From NCBI GenBank assembly GCA_964020155.1, contig OZ026549.1, forward strand, positions 2,532,633 through 2,596,632: a DNA stretch of 64,000 nucleotides, in the 5' to 3' direction. Each line of letters opens with the position of its first letter. The stretch's first letter is position 1. The position numbers were made by a program, and so were the translations under genes. Shown here in pieces: positions 17,170 to 29,482 of the stretch. Origin of the DNA: Chondrilla cf. caribensis (taxonomy: Eukaryota; Porifera; Demospongiae; Chondrillida; Chondrillidae). The notes beneath the pieces were generated by a model. The model was given only the letters and a program-made list of their open reading frames with translations, searched no databases and was not told where the DNA came from.

Positions 17170-17517
17170 AAGACAAGGTTGAGTGTACATGGTTAGTGTT
17201 AGTCTAAGAGTGGTTTGGAAAGATGATGATCAGTGATGCATGGCTATACTTGTTCCATTCAAAATGTGTATATCACATTCTACAAAATTGACTGTAGCAG
17301 CTGAATAATAAACATAGTTAAATCAAATACTAACCATTAATTCCTAAATTTTAACACCACGTCTTAGAAGCATAAACATAATGATAACTGAACTGAAAAT
17401 TGAATCACTACAAGTGAGATTCATTGACAACATAATGAATTTAAAAGTACTGTAACTGAATCCGTCAATGACACTCTTCAGGGCTGGTTAGCCAACACTG
17501 AATATTTTGACTCCTAG

Positions 17518-17561
17518 GTTCTCTGGTGATTACAGTGGTGATTGATGGCTACACAATTGAC
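17518..17561 (+). pseudogene. Truncated duplicate of the Ig exon start
   Basis: After the acceptor-like CTCCTAG at 17517, 44 bp match the first codons of the family Ig exon (LVITVVIDGYTID). The match then stops and unrelated DNA follows. The true Ig exon of G2 starts 84 bp further on at 17646. Confidence 0.7.
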
Positions 17562-17645
17562 ACATATATCATGATTATAATTTAGACAGCTAACAGCATT
17601 TGGTAATTGCACCATGTTCATTGCTTATGTATATTATAATTTTAG

Positions 17646-20371
17646 GTTCCCGCGGGGTAACTGTGGTGATTGATGGTTATACAATCAACTCTACTCAGTC
17701 CTCACCAGCTTCACTACCACTAGGAACAGCTCTTGTGTTGGTGTGTAGAGTCAGTGGAATACCACAGAGACAAATCAAGTATAACTGGACATGTCCTGAT
17801 GGTCCATGTAAACGTCCAGGATATGTGGGGAGAAAGGTTGTTAACAGCAATATTCTAGCAGTCAATATAACTTCTGACAGTGATGGAGGAACATACACCT
17901 GTAAAGTATCAAGAGATGAAGCAGATGTGGGATACAGCCAAAATTACATCCTCAATGTTTCAGGTTAATATGTAAACATGCTTGGAGATAAGTGTTCAAA
18001 ATCTGTTTTCACAGTCCTCAGGTATTTACTGTTTCACTATGATCTCATGTTTTAAACTGTTTTCGAAATTAACAGGAAACACACAATTCTTGGTGTGCCA
18101 AAAACCCAAAATTGGGGAGTTAGTCATCTCCTTAAAATCCGAATATACATAAAACAAGCAAAATTCATGCAAGATCAGCAGATTCTCTGGGAATATGTGA
18201 TATTTGATATGTGATAGCCTACTTTGCTCATAAGCAGGTTGTTATTCAGATGGCTAGCAACTGGAATTTCGGAAACATGTCTCATACATATTATGATCAT
18301 CAACTGACTAAATTTCTGCTGTTTCAAGGGAGAATGACATAAACACATATGTTTACTATTGAAACCTGATTAAAATAATGAAACAGCTGAATATGCAGGT
18401 TGGGGCTTAAGCAGAATTTAACCATCTAATTCAGAACATGTTAACAATGCAGTCATGCTCATAAAAAATATATGCACATGTCAAAAAAATTTTATACTAA
18501 TACTGTATCAAATGAATAGTCTTATTATCGTTATAGGAGGACATGTTATCCACAGTTATGGGAGGCTTGTCCACGATCATAATGTAATCACTAGAGGAGA
18601 TCAGCTTCTACCACCTGGTAATGAAACAGCCCCTGGAAGAATGGACTGCATCAGAACTGTACCAGAAACTGCTCGTTTCGTTTTCACCGGTCCCAAACTA
18701 GCCAACGATTCTGTATATCAAAGTGAAGACGATGATGATCAAATGGATACTTTATTCTTCAACCTACCTTACTTGTCAATGAACACCTCCAAAAATGTAG
18801 AGGGTTTCTGTGAGGGAGAGAATAGTACTAGTGATACATATTTTTTGGTCTATTTACTACCAGGTAATATCCACTCCTAATACTAGGTATTGCTTACAAT
18901 ATGCAAGTAATGCCATTCAACCATTGCAATTACAATATGTCAAGTGATATTAATTCTGATGCTTTATTACTGTTTTATCACTTCCTGACAGGTACATTAT
19001 CCAATGTCACTATCATGAAGGCTGTGCCAAGCACCACTGATGTAAGAATAGTCCTCAATGATACTCCCTCAGATATTGGTAGAGTCATTGTAGGATATGA
19101 ACGTCATGACCTTGGAGTGACACTGCAGGGAGAGTATGCAAATATTTTCACACATAGACAGCATACATTCTCATCACTAGTCCCAGGTGCTAGGTACACA
19201 GTAGTAGTGCAGGGACTGAGTAGAAGAGCAGGTCCAAGGAGTCAGCATGTCACAAGAAAAGATGTCAGAACTGAAGAAACAAGTGAGGGTAATAATAAAT
19301 TCCTATTAATTTTAGTTAATAAGTACAATTTAATTTCTAAAGCAAGTATATAAGATTTAATTTTTGTATTATTTTAAAAGTATTCTTTATAATATGGCAT
19401 ACTCCATGCAGTTATTCTATTCTATATCATTCTGTAGTAATTTAAAACATTTCTATACATTTAGAACCATCAGTTCCAAGGCATCCCTGTATAATTACAG
19501 AGAGTGGAGATGGAATTCAACTAAACTGGATGCCTCCACTGGAACCAAATGGAGATGTCTATTATATCATCGATGCAGGAAATAGAACTGTTCCAGTAAA
19601 TACTTCAAGCAGTTCTACCTACTTCAATTTAACAGGACTACAGAGAGGAGTGACCTACAACATCACAGTGGTGGCAGTGAACTCAGCTGGAAGGAGTGAT
19701 ACTGGACCAGTTCTGAACTACAAACATAACCCGCAGTGTGAGTAGCTAATGTAACAATGACCAGTTGTAATAAAGTTGCAGTCAACTTAATACACATTTT
19801 ACACCATTAGTGAACAGTGTATTATGTGCAAGAGTGCTTCCATGGGTGTGTGCACAAGTGCATATGTGCATACATTCCCATAATTGAAGGATAACCAATC
19901 TGCATAGTGCAGTGACATATTCCATGTTATAACACAGGTAACATCCCATCACAAAAATGTCCTACTACAGATATCATAGCCATTGCTGTAGCGATCATTG
20001 TGATACTGCTGGTCATTATTACAATACTGAGTGCTATGCTGGTACTGAAATGGAAGAAACAACCACCCACAGTGCAGTGTGACCATGTAAACATGTCAGA
20101 GATTTATGAGGGAGTGGATGATACAGTGAAGACCAACCAAGACTATCAAGATTTGGATGTCAGCAAGATGGATGATGATGTGATCACCAGCAAAGACTAC
20201 CAAAAATTGAATGTCAAAAAGCTAGATCTCCTGGATGATGAGGTGATGACCTTAAAAGGCAATCCTCGATTGGATGCCAGCAAAAAGGATGATGATGTGA
20301 TTCGTGTTGAAGACTATGAAGAATTAGACACTGAAATAGCGCACAAGACAACCCAATATGCATTGAAGTGA
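17646..20371 (+). CDS. G2: Ig-D2-FN3-FN3 transmembrane receptor with tail A
   Basis: Inferred exons are 17646-17963 (Ig), 18537-18863 (D2), 18992-19288 (FN3-1), 19465-19737 (FN3-2) and 19938-20371 (transmembrane plus tail A). All are phase 1 with GT/AG borders and no internal stop. The Ig exon has the same 318-nt length as in the other genes. D2 is 24 nt longer than in G1 and G3, owing to extra residues around NTSKNVEGFC and ENSTSD. FN3-2 reads LNWMPPLEPNGD and YNITVVAVNSAG. The only candidate first exon is 12091-12160, which fits in phase. The FN3-1 donor could alternatively be after 19282. Role inferred as for G1. Confidence 0.87.
18000..18440. repeat. Dispersed repeat of about 430 bp (copy 1, G2 intron 2)
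   Basis: The segment from TCTGTTTTCACAGTCCTCAG to about AATTTAACCATCTAATTCAG is shared with 24955-25385 and 47740-48145. It fills the Ig-D2 intron of G2 and is absent from the same 91-99-bp intron of G1 and G3. Confidence 0.7.
19938..20371 (+). CDS. G2 last coding exon: transmembrane segment and tail A
   Basis: A juxtamembrane piece containing two Cys (one formed at the splice) leads into about 24 hydrophobic residues and the stop-transfer KWKKQ. Tyrosine motifs are IYEGV, DYQDL, DYQKL (14 residues after YQDL) and DYEEL. The last box is YALK instead of the YASLK of G1 and the relic: one codon is missing, so leucine is at +2, not +3. Stop is at 20369-20371. Confidence 0.87.
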
Positions 20372-21430
20372 TAGCGATTGAGAGGGCCATCCAGGGTATA
20401 ACAACAGACATAATTATAAAAATCAACAATTATATTATTAGCCTTTGTGTATGTGAATGTATACATGCATGTAAACTTGTGCATTTTATAGGTGTGTGTG
20501 CATTTACATGTAAGCTATTTTGTACTTGCAGCATTATATGCTTATGAACTGTAGCATTGATAATATTATAAAGAGTATGAGTATGCAATGCCTATACACA
20601 CATAACAGATAAACTATGGAGTAATAAGTATTCCAGTACAATGGTCACTCCTGTTTGATTGAAACAAGACCTCACTGTAGACAGAATTCCAGATTGGCTA
20701 GGAATCAAATTATGATGTAAAAATAACCTAGCTACACAAGGGGATATAATATTAAATCCATGGCAATGAAAATACAAGATCTTGCCAAATGAGGTTGATA
20801 TTCTGCATTGTCCATGGTTCACATGGGAATGGTAGCTCATTGCAATATCATGGATAAGCAACATATAAGGTGAGTACTTGACGGCCACTGACTGGAACAA
20901 TAGGATATTTCAAATATGTCATCCTATGTGAGTTACTATTGTGTAATCCAGCCTAGTCAACCTGATGCTGTACACTTTATTCCAGTTAATTTCTTTGAAG
21001 TAAACTGCAGATACAGAGGTAGGGTCATTTATGCCAGACAATGTCATGTATTTTACTTAACCTGTAATGATCATGAATTGTATAGGATAATTATGGATGA
21101 CCCCACCAGGATTGTTGGACAGTAGGACTTCTTGATCTAAGGCTTAAAACAACATCTAGGCAGGATTGGGGTCCTAACTCCATTCCAATTTCTCTATCCT
21201 TTTATTCTCCTTCAGCTTCGGTCTCAAATAATCCTACGCATCATTAATTTCACAATTTATTGATTTTCTTCATTTATATTTCACTATTATCACTTGTAAG
21301 GATCTCAGAAATAAAATTTTGCAAATTGGACTAAATTTTGAAAAATGTGAAATTGTAACCTTAAGAAACTATAATATTATGGTACTCTGAGATTTGGTGT
21401 TGTTACATACAAACTGTATACTCTCTCTCC
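20372..21430. other. 3' flank of G2 and spacer
   Basis: The first part matches the 3' flank of G1, including a decayed copy of the 8602 reading frame at about 20760-20850 (ATGGCAATGAAAATACAAG, then a stop). No intact gene was seen after it. Confidence 0.5.
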
Positions 21431-21435
21431 AACAT

Positions 21436-21439
<4 letters not shown>

Positions 21440-21466
<27 letters not shown>
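21440..21466. repeat. (TA)n microsatellite
   Basis: A pure TA run of about 13 repeats. Confidence 0.95.
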
Positions 21467-22069
21467 GATATCATGATCCATTGGCATTATTGTACAAACT
21501 TCGCAATCTTTATAAGTACAGGTTGACGAATTTCAGCTCAGTGTATTCATGTGGTGTTGCATCTTGACAGCCTGCTCTATGTGATGATTCATGTGCCAGT
21601 GTGTACCATGATATAGTGATAGTGAAGCTGGTGATCCAAGCAGAAACAATAATGATAATAAGCTTGTTAATTGATGTTTATTCCTTCATAGCCAATAAAA
21701 GTGACACAATTATACTGTTGTTTAGCCAATAATCACATAGGGGCTTCGGATGTGCACGGAAAAAACTTTTAGGATCGAAGAACACTTCAAAATGTATACA
21801 GTATAGTTTTCGGCCCATTTGGAGCAATTAGTGCTTCCATTTGGATCGTTATCCTTAAGTAGATATCATGGAACACATTGTCCCTGAATCTTCACATAGT
21901 GCAGGATACCTTTATGCATTTCTACTGCTGAAGACAACCCACAGGCTTGAAACATTCAGATAAAGATTTCTCTTTACCAGATAGTGTTTCTGAATGCACC
22001 TCAGTCCAAAATTCAGAATAACCCTTACATCAAAGAAGGCCTATGTTACGTTACATATCTCCTTAATAA

Positions 22070-22148
22070 GTAGGGGGGGCCCTATACCCCAAACTTAGGG
22101 GGGGGGGGGGGCAACTGCCCCCTCGCCCCCAGGTTCCAACGCCTATGT
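22070..22148. repeat. G-run/C-run element (copy 2)
   Basis: AGTAGGGGGGGCCC, then ACTTA followed by a run of 13 G, then CAACTGCCCCC and the end GTTCCAACGCCTATG. It matches the right half of the element at 14010-14278. Confidence 0.55.
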
Positions 22149-24954
22149 TCGCTATACTCTTCAATTCACAGGATCAAATGGAACTGTTTGGCAAGTCATC
22201 ATCATTAATATTGGGTGTCTGAATCTAAGCGAGCCCATGCAAGTGAGTGAGCGATAGAGTAGTATTATTGTAGCTGTATTAGTAGTATTCTTATTATAGA
22301 TCTTTGCATACATGACACATTTGTGAATAATCATGTAGTTATGGAGATTGTGCAACATGATGTACCTGGTAACTCTACTTTGAACAGTTTCACCATAATT
22401 GAGGGAGGCAAATATATATAATATTATTACATACATCTGTTTTTGATATACATATACTTTGATATATATAATATGTTAATAATTACATACAATGTATGAA
22501 CAAAAACAAACAGCACTTATCCTAATTTGAACCTATAAGCTCAAAGGGTACAGTAAATTTTCATCGTACTGTACAATGATCTTTAAATATGTCAACAATT
22601 ATGAAGGAGTACATCTGCAGCAGAAACCCGGCAATATCGGTTATTAATAATTGCGGCTGTTGTCTTCAATTCTTTGTCTTCAAGTGGCCATTAGACTGAC
22701 TTCGCTAACAGAAGTACCTTGGTTTCAAGAACAAGCACTGTGATTAGGAAAGGAAACAGAAGTTCTTTTTGTATTTTAAAAATCAAACTCAACTCTAGCA
22801 ATAACCCAGTTACTATATATGGATTCTGTTATGTAACAGATAATGTTGCCTAACACACAGGGGTGTGAAGCAACTGAGGGGCAAGTACCTGTTTATAACT
22901 AAGTAAATTCAAATGGAAACCAATACACACCCAACAGAAACTGAGCAATTCTTTAGTAAAAACATTATATTTATCTTGAAACGAAGTGTGGGTAACCTAA
23001 TAACAAACCACTTTCAGTACCCGAAGAGCCATTATAGTAGGCATTTTGTCATACTGTTGCAGTAAACAATGAATTGAGTCATTCCATACACCACAAGGAC
23101 TATGGACTTTGGACTACACAATAACGAATAGAAACTGCTCAATCCTTCGATCTAAACGATCCCACCCTTCAAATGAAAAAAACTTCAAGTCAGCCAGTCC
23201 AAAGTCCATAGTTCATAGTCCATGGATTTACTCAGACTATTGTTTTCCATATGCTATTATAATGATATTATTGCTATCGTTGTACTGTACACTCTACACT
23301 CATTCAACCCATTATAATTACTGATGACAACTACAAAGTGACACTCTGTACATCAATACATACATATATGGAACTGTAGCATAGTACAGGGATAACGCTT
23401 AGTATGAATTAGTGATGTATATACAGCATCTGCACATACATGCATACATAGGGTTTAGTATTAGTATGTTTATTGACAACTGCACTTAGCACCACATTGG
23501 GTATGGTATGACTAAATTACAGGGACTACACTGTCTACAAACTTCAAACAAAGGGACTGGTATTATCACAGTCCGTATTTCAAAAATGTCCTTCACTGGA
23601 GGGAGTAGCCAGACAAGATAAATAAACAGAAACACAAACAAGATCATATTGTTGCAAATTTTCTCACTTAGTGGTATTGTCTCACATTATAGCGTACGTT
23701 TGTGTAATTGATTCACACCACAAACATGCACCAGATGAAAAGGAAGCCAGGCAAAGATCAATGATCTCAATTCACACTAAGACAATATTATGGATGGATA
23801 TATAGGACGTTATTGCATGGGAATTACATTGAAATGTGTATTTTCCTTAAGGATGACATGAATTACATCTATTATTACACAGAAATTGAGCTATAAACAG
23901 CATAAACAATGAATAGCAAGTGGTGAATTCATCATATAATTTGTCTGTCAGGCCCACACCATAGCACTGTCAATATACTAAATCAAGCTGTACTTCATGA
24001 GTAACTCCGATAAGATAAGATCCAATTTATCTAATAGATTTGATATATTCTTTGGAAAAATTGTTCAATGCAAAATAAAATAATAAAATGTAAAATTAAG
24101 GACATGCATGGTAAAAATATTGGAGCTTCAATATTAATGATTTTTGATGCTTTGGATCAAAAGGTAAATTATATAAACATATTCTCTTGCTCTCTTTTCT
24201 TTCTTCTCCATGTTAATCTTCAGTTGCAAGGAAGCACTAAGTGATTCTTGATGCCACCCCCTCACTCCCACAAGCAATTACATAAGCCTTAAAAATCAGC
24301 AACATTGGTAAAGCGACAATTGCACAATGGGCAATCAAAGTGAACTGTCAAAATGTGCATGTATGTGCATTAGGGTGTGTGCTTTCATATGTATGTAAGT
24401 CATATTGTCATGAGAGCCACTGGATCAAAATTTACTGAAAATAGACATTAGTACTATCTGTACACACACAACAAATGAAACATAGGACAGGATCCAAGTA
24501 CAAGAACAACAGATGTTCAAACTGCTGAGAGCAATGTACTTCCTGGTCATGGATGATTACAACAGGACCTGAAAGGAGATTAATGGGATTTGTAATCAAG
24601 TAAGAATATCATTAGGATCCAAACATGATAACAAATCACATAAACAGGCAGGGGGGTCACCAGAATTGAAATAATGAGGATACGTTTATGTATGCGTGGA
24701 ACATTTTTGAGGGGTATAAGTTAAGCAGTCACACAACAACGGCGGCAACAATAAATTATGTATAATAAACAGTGTAAAGTATAAACAATATGTTATATAC
24801 TACTCAACATTAAAACCACATTGATGTGAATTGATCATATGAAGATTTGTGCAGGGAGATATTTTGAGTCATGATGAAAGGTGCACTGGGTCTCAAGAAG
24901 GGTTTTGTACCCTTCAAAAATAACTATTAAACTATAAATTGTTCTGAAATATGT
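22149..24954. other. Intergenic spacer unit
   Basis: No gene seen. The stretch from about 22540 resembles 27030-29300, 41560-44500 and 56560-58450. A marker phrase, CTATGGACTTTGGACTACAC, is at about 23101, and its inverted form TCCAAAGTCCATAG is at about 23199, which suggests a foldback element of about 130 bp here. Confidence 0.5.
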
Positions 24955-25385
24955 CATAAAAATCTGTTTTGACAGTACTCAACTATTTACTGCTTCACAG
25001 TGATTTTGTGTGAACAGTTTTGAAAATTAAGAGTAAACACACAATTCTCGGGTATGCATAAAACGTTAGCAAGAGTTGACATTTCCCCAATTTTGGGCTA
25101 TATTATCGCAGCCACAAAACAAGCAACATTTATGTAAGAATAGAATATGTGGAACCCAAGCTAGCTTGGCCCATAAACAGGTTGTTATTCAGATTGCTAA
25201 CACCTGGAATATATTCAAAACATGTCTAAACAGAATTATCACCTCCCTAAGTTTTGGGTGTTTCAATGGATTATTTGGGTTAATGCCTATAAGAATTGAC
25301 AGGGTTTACTGCAAAAACCTGATAAATGTGATGAAACAGTTGAGGCTTGATCAGAATTTAACCATCTAGTTCAGAACAATTATAT
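24955..25385. repeat. Dispersed repeat of about 430 bp (copy 2, intergenic)
   Basis: Diverged copy of the element found in intron 2 of G2 and G4. A 97-codon open frame inside it (25076-25369) is not preserved in the other copies. Confidence 0.65.
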
Positions 25386-25470
25386 AGAATGAAAATAATT
25401 ATACTGTATATCATTATTGTCAATTACCACCAAAGATGTTAACATGTATATACTATCCACAAGCATACAG

Positions 25471-25552
25471 GTAATAGTTGTACTCCGCTTTTGGTCGGTA
25501 CATTCCCATGTACATTCCCATGTACCGACCAAAAGAGGGGTACAACTATTAT
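25471..25552. repeat. Near-perfect hairpin
   Basis: Arms TAATAGTTGTACTCCGCTTT... and ...AGAGGGGTACAACTATTA pair over about 31 bp with two mismatches, around a short centre containing TTCCCATG twice. It is followed by unusual, GC-richer DNA. Confidence 0.75.
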
Positions 25553-25579
25553 GTATCCTGTTCAATAGCACGATTACGA

Positions 25580-26010
25580 GTAGCGGAGATGGATTTCGTT
25601 CACGACATCAAAAAAGATAATTTTCGCAAAGAGCTGGAGGTGGCTATCAACCCATTCAGATGGCTTCTTGGCCGCGGGTACTTCCCGAACCAACGAACGT
25701 CAGGACACTTATCAAACGAATGAGGAAAATGGCCGAATCCAGAGCCGAAAGCCTTGGAATATTTACCGAGTGAACTAAGAAACTCATCGAACCTATGAGT
25801 TTCAAAGTATTTACCGAACGAACAAAAATAATTGCCGAACCAACGAGCCTTAGGTTACTTACCGAACGAACGAAGCAACGGTTATGGCTTCTTCTAGCTA
25901 ATAGAAAATCTGAGAAACCACCTTTTTTATATCCCATTGAGAACGTTGAAGAATGGCTCGAGCCAAGAATACAGCCGAGAATACACAATATGCACATAAC
26001 AATGTCTGTT
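25580..26010. repeat. Degenerate short repeats based on CCGAACGAACGA
   Basis: The phrases CCCGAACCAACGAACG, ACCGAGTGAACTAAG, ACCGAACGAACAAAA, GCCGAACCAACGAGC and ACCGAACGAACGAAGC recur at uneven spacing. Open frames exist on both strands but neither resembles a known protein. Confidence 0.4.
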
Positions 26011-26147
26011 GACTAATTGATACCAGTCACTTGAAAACCGGGGTACATCACTAATAAGGGCAGTGTTGCACCCCAGTACATCGTGAATGTACTCCAGTCG
26101 GTCCCTTTGATCTTAAGTGACAATATCACCAATCGGGATGCATGTAT

Positions 26148-26357
26148 ATACTGTATAGCAGGAAACTTGTGCGAACATTAAATTTGGCGAATCAGTCCCC
26201 GGAACGAATTAGAGAATTAAATTTGGCAGCATGACAAATTCCAGGATCGTCAGATTACGTCAGAATAAAATCTGGCGGATTCTAAATTTGGCGATTTTTC
26301 GTAAAATCGCCAATTTGCCAAATTAAAACCTCGCCAAAGTTTCCCGCTATACAGTAT
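26148..26357. mobile_element. MITE with TIR ATACTGTATAGCRGGAAACTT
   Basis: The left end ATACTGTATAGCAGGAAACTT and the complement of the right end ATACTGTATAGCGGGAAACTT match over 21 bp with one difference. The interior of about 170 bp has no coding capacity and is rich in AATTTGGCG phrases in both orientations. Confidence 0.75.
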
Positions 26358-27850
26358 GTAGCAAAGTTGATACCATAATACATATATACGTACATGCAAT
26401 GATGAAGTTTTGAATATGAATTCTATATGCAATCCACATAAATTCCCTAAATTTGGATATAATAATGTTGTTTAAGCTTGAATACCCTTCCAAGAACTTC
26501 ATCAATTTTGCTACTGTTCATTTCAGGTGATTCAGGCTAGGCTGACTAATAAGGTTGCCGTAATGTTATCAAATTATACTCTTAATCAAGTTATGCATTA
26601 CATGTTCATCAGCGAAAGGAATATATAATACAGTCACTATAGACTAAGTACAAATGGTGGGATTGTTGAGTTGGGTTTCATCAACCAATAATTCTTGCCA
26701 GTAATCACAAACCACACATGCAATTCATCACATGCACCAATGGAAAATATGAAAAGGGCATGTCCCCTACCAACCTCAACTGATGGTGATTGCAAAACAG
26801 GAATCCTTATCAGTGGAAGCCCATGAATTGGGACATGATAATAATTAACCACATGACATTGTACGTAAACATGCATTTGGAGGTCACTTGTGCTACTGTA
26901 CTGACCTTTTTCAATACCCATGCAGTGAAGAGGTTGACATTCACCTATCTCTGATTCAGTCACTTATGAGATATGCATATGATTCTATATAAACTGTAAA
27001 ACAAAAAAATAATTATCATATGAAGCTATAAGCTCAAAGGGTACAGTAAATTTTCATTGTACTGTACAATGACCTATAAAATGTAAACAAATTTGAATGA
27101 TTGCATCTGCAGTAGAAACCCATATCGGTTTTGAATAATGGCTGTTTTCTTCAAATCATTGAACCAACTACACTAACAGAAGTAAGCACTGTTACTGTTC
27201 ATACAAGCTTGCATAGATGATGTTAGTGGACATTTAGCAACATAATTATAGCAACAAAGGGTGATTAGGAAAGGAAAAAATCAGACTGCTGTAGATAGCC
27301 TTCAGTCTCTAGCAATAGCCCAGTTACTATATGGCTTCTGTTACGTAACAGCTATTATAGTCTAACGTAGAGGGGTGTGAAGCAACTGAGGGGCGAGTGT
27401 AGTACCTGTTGATAACTAAGTAAATTTTAATGGAAACCAATACACACACAACAGAAAAAGAGCATTTTCAGAGTGAAAACAACTTACTGGGTAATCCGAT
27501 AACAAACCATTTTCAGTACCTGAAGAACCATTATAGTAGGTAATGCATCATACTGTTGCAGTGAACAATGAATAATTGAGTCATTCCACACACCATAAGG
27601 ACTATGGACTTTGGACTACACAATAATGAATCGAAACTGCTCGATCCATCAATCCAAACCATTCCTCAACTTGATAGCTATTGGGATTTCACTTGTACAC
27701 ATCCACTCATTCCCATTTAGAACCATACATTGTTTTTACATTTGACATATCAAATGCTTATAGAATCTTAATATGTTAATATTATGTGTTATTCTATGTA
27801 TATTACTTACCACCACATGCACATGCATCTGTCAAGATATGTACTGTATA
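26358..27850. other. Intergenic spacer
   Basis: No gene seen. From about 27030 it is another copy of the spacer unit seen from 22540, with CTATGGACTTTGGACTACAC at about 27602. Confidence 0.5.
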
Positions 27851-28850
27851 CAGTGGCGGCCAAAAGTTACGGGACGATTTCAATATGGCGGCCATCAGCT
27901 ATTTTCAGTATACTTGCAATTTTCTCGATATTTCGACGAATTTGGAACAAGAGAGTCAGAATAAATCATAAGAATATTTTTAATATGTCCAAGAACATAA
28001 CAATAGTACTTGCAAATCTTCGTGACTTTCCTTTACTCCAATAACGGCTCTAATCTGCGTAACATTCGATAATATACGCTTACACAGACGTTCTTGCTAG
28101 TACGTTATACTTTCATAAGTTTTAGTGCAAGAACTCATCGGTCGCAACCCCGAGTTTCTTGCTTAACTTGTCCTCCTTCAAACATCGCAAATATCCGATT
28201 CAGCTGAAATATCAGTTTTTGAGAGCTCATTTTACGGCCACCGTCCCGGGTTGCTAAACGTACTAAACTTGCTCGTGTCAAAGAACAGTAATTTTTTTCT
28301 GCGTATATCTTCTGATTAAATATTCTTCCGTACATTTCTCTCTGCATTGGTCACTCACATACATAAACTATGGAATCTGGTCAGAATACCCTGTGGTTTA
28401 AGAGAGGCCTACCGACAATCGAACATCTAAGTATACGATAATATTTCTTTTTCCAAGTTTGCGCAGATATTAGACCATACGAATGCGGGAAGGTTGTTTG
28501 GAGCATTGTCTCTTTGAAAATTATTAAAGATCCTATCTGCTGAAGATTCTGAATCATAAAAGTTTTGAATATACGCTTGCAAGAGGAAAATACAGTTCCC
28601 TCAAAACAACTATCGACAACGTGTTCACTCAAAGTAGTGATTTTCAATCGAGGCGGGCTGACAACCACCGAAAGTAGTAATGAAACGATTAGTTGCAGAA
28701 TATACCGATTTGAATGTTATTGGATGTTTCTAAGGATTTATTTTACAAATTAAATCGAAAAATCTTGCTTTTTGGACGATTGAAGTCGTACCGTTCCGTG
28801 CCGCCATTTTCTTAACCCCTTAATCGTCCCGTAACTTTTGACCGCCACTG
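27851..28850. mobile_element. Tc1/mariner-type element, 1000 bp, decayed
   Basis: Both ends carry a 29-bp terminal inverted repeat, CAGTGGCGGCCAAAAGTTAC... on the left, with one mismatch on the right. TA flanks each side (27849-27850 and 28851-28852), as expected for TA target-site duplication. The interior has no intact transposase. On the minus strand near 28497-28526 the phrase NNFQRDNAPN resembles the second catalytic aspartate region of Tc1-like transposases, and 28135-28347 gives a basic peptide. Stops and frame breaks interrupt both. Confidence 0.8.
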
Positions 28851-29482
28851 TAAATATAAGTTAATAATTTAAGTATGATCACATTGGCTCCAGCTTTGAT
28901 CAAAGCCAGTTTTCCCTCAACTTGACTTAAAATAGGAATATACAAATGATGACATTCAGCTTCTCTAGAAAGTACTAGTCTATTATTATTGTGATTGGTT
29001 CACCGAATTAGCATAACATCTAAAGAAGTTGAGATTCAGTGCTTTAATCTACAGCCATGAAGAGATGGCAAGAATCAATAATCTAAATTCAAACTACGAC
29101 AATTTTATCGCTTGACACATGGGATGTTATTTTATAGGGATAACATTGAAATGTGTAATTCCCTTCAGGATGACATATTTTACAACTAATAATACACTAA
29201 ATTTGAGCTGTTAACAACATGAATAGCAAATAGCGAGTAGTAGATTCATCATCTGTCAGATCAACCATAGTACTGTCAATATGCTAGATCAAGCTGTATT
29301 TCAGAAGTACCTCATTAACTATAGGTTGACAAGTTCCAGTTCAGACAGCAATAGTAGTATCAGCTTATAAATATTGTATTACTCTCCAAGATATCATGAA
29401 TACAGCCCCTATGTAGAGGGTTCAATATTATATCAATATATACTATTTCATATCAAACATTGTGTTATCTTTCAATAATATT
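28851..29482. other. Spacer before the G3 upstream block
   Basis: No gene seen. It corresponds to 23700-24010 and to 44250-44600 by shared phrases such as GGATGACAT and ATCAAGCTGT. Confidence 0.4.

Noticed and set aside
25076..25369. 97-codon frame
   Set aside because: It lies in a dispersed repeat whose other copies are not open in this frame.
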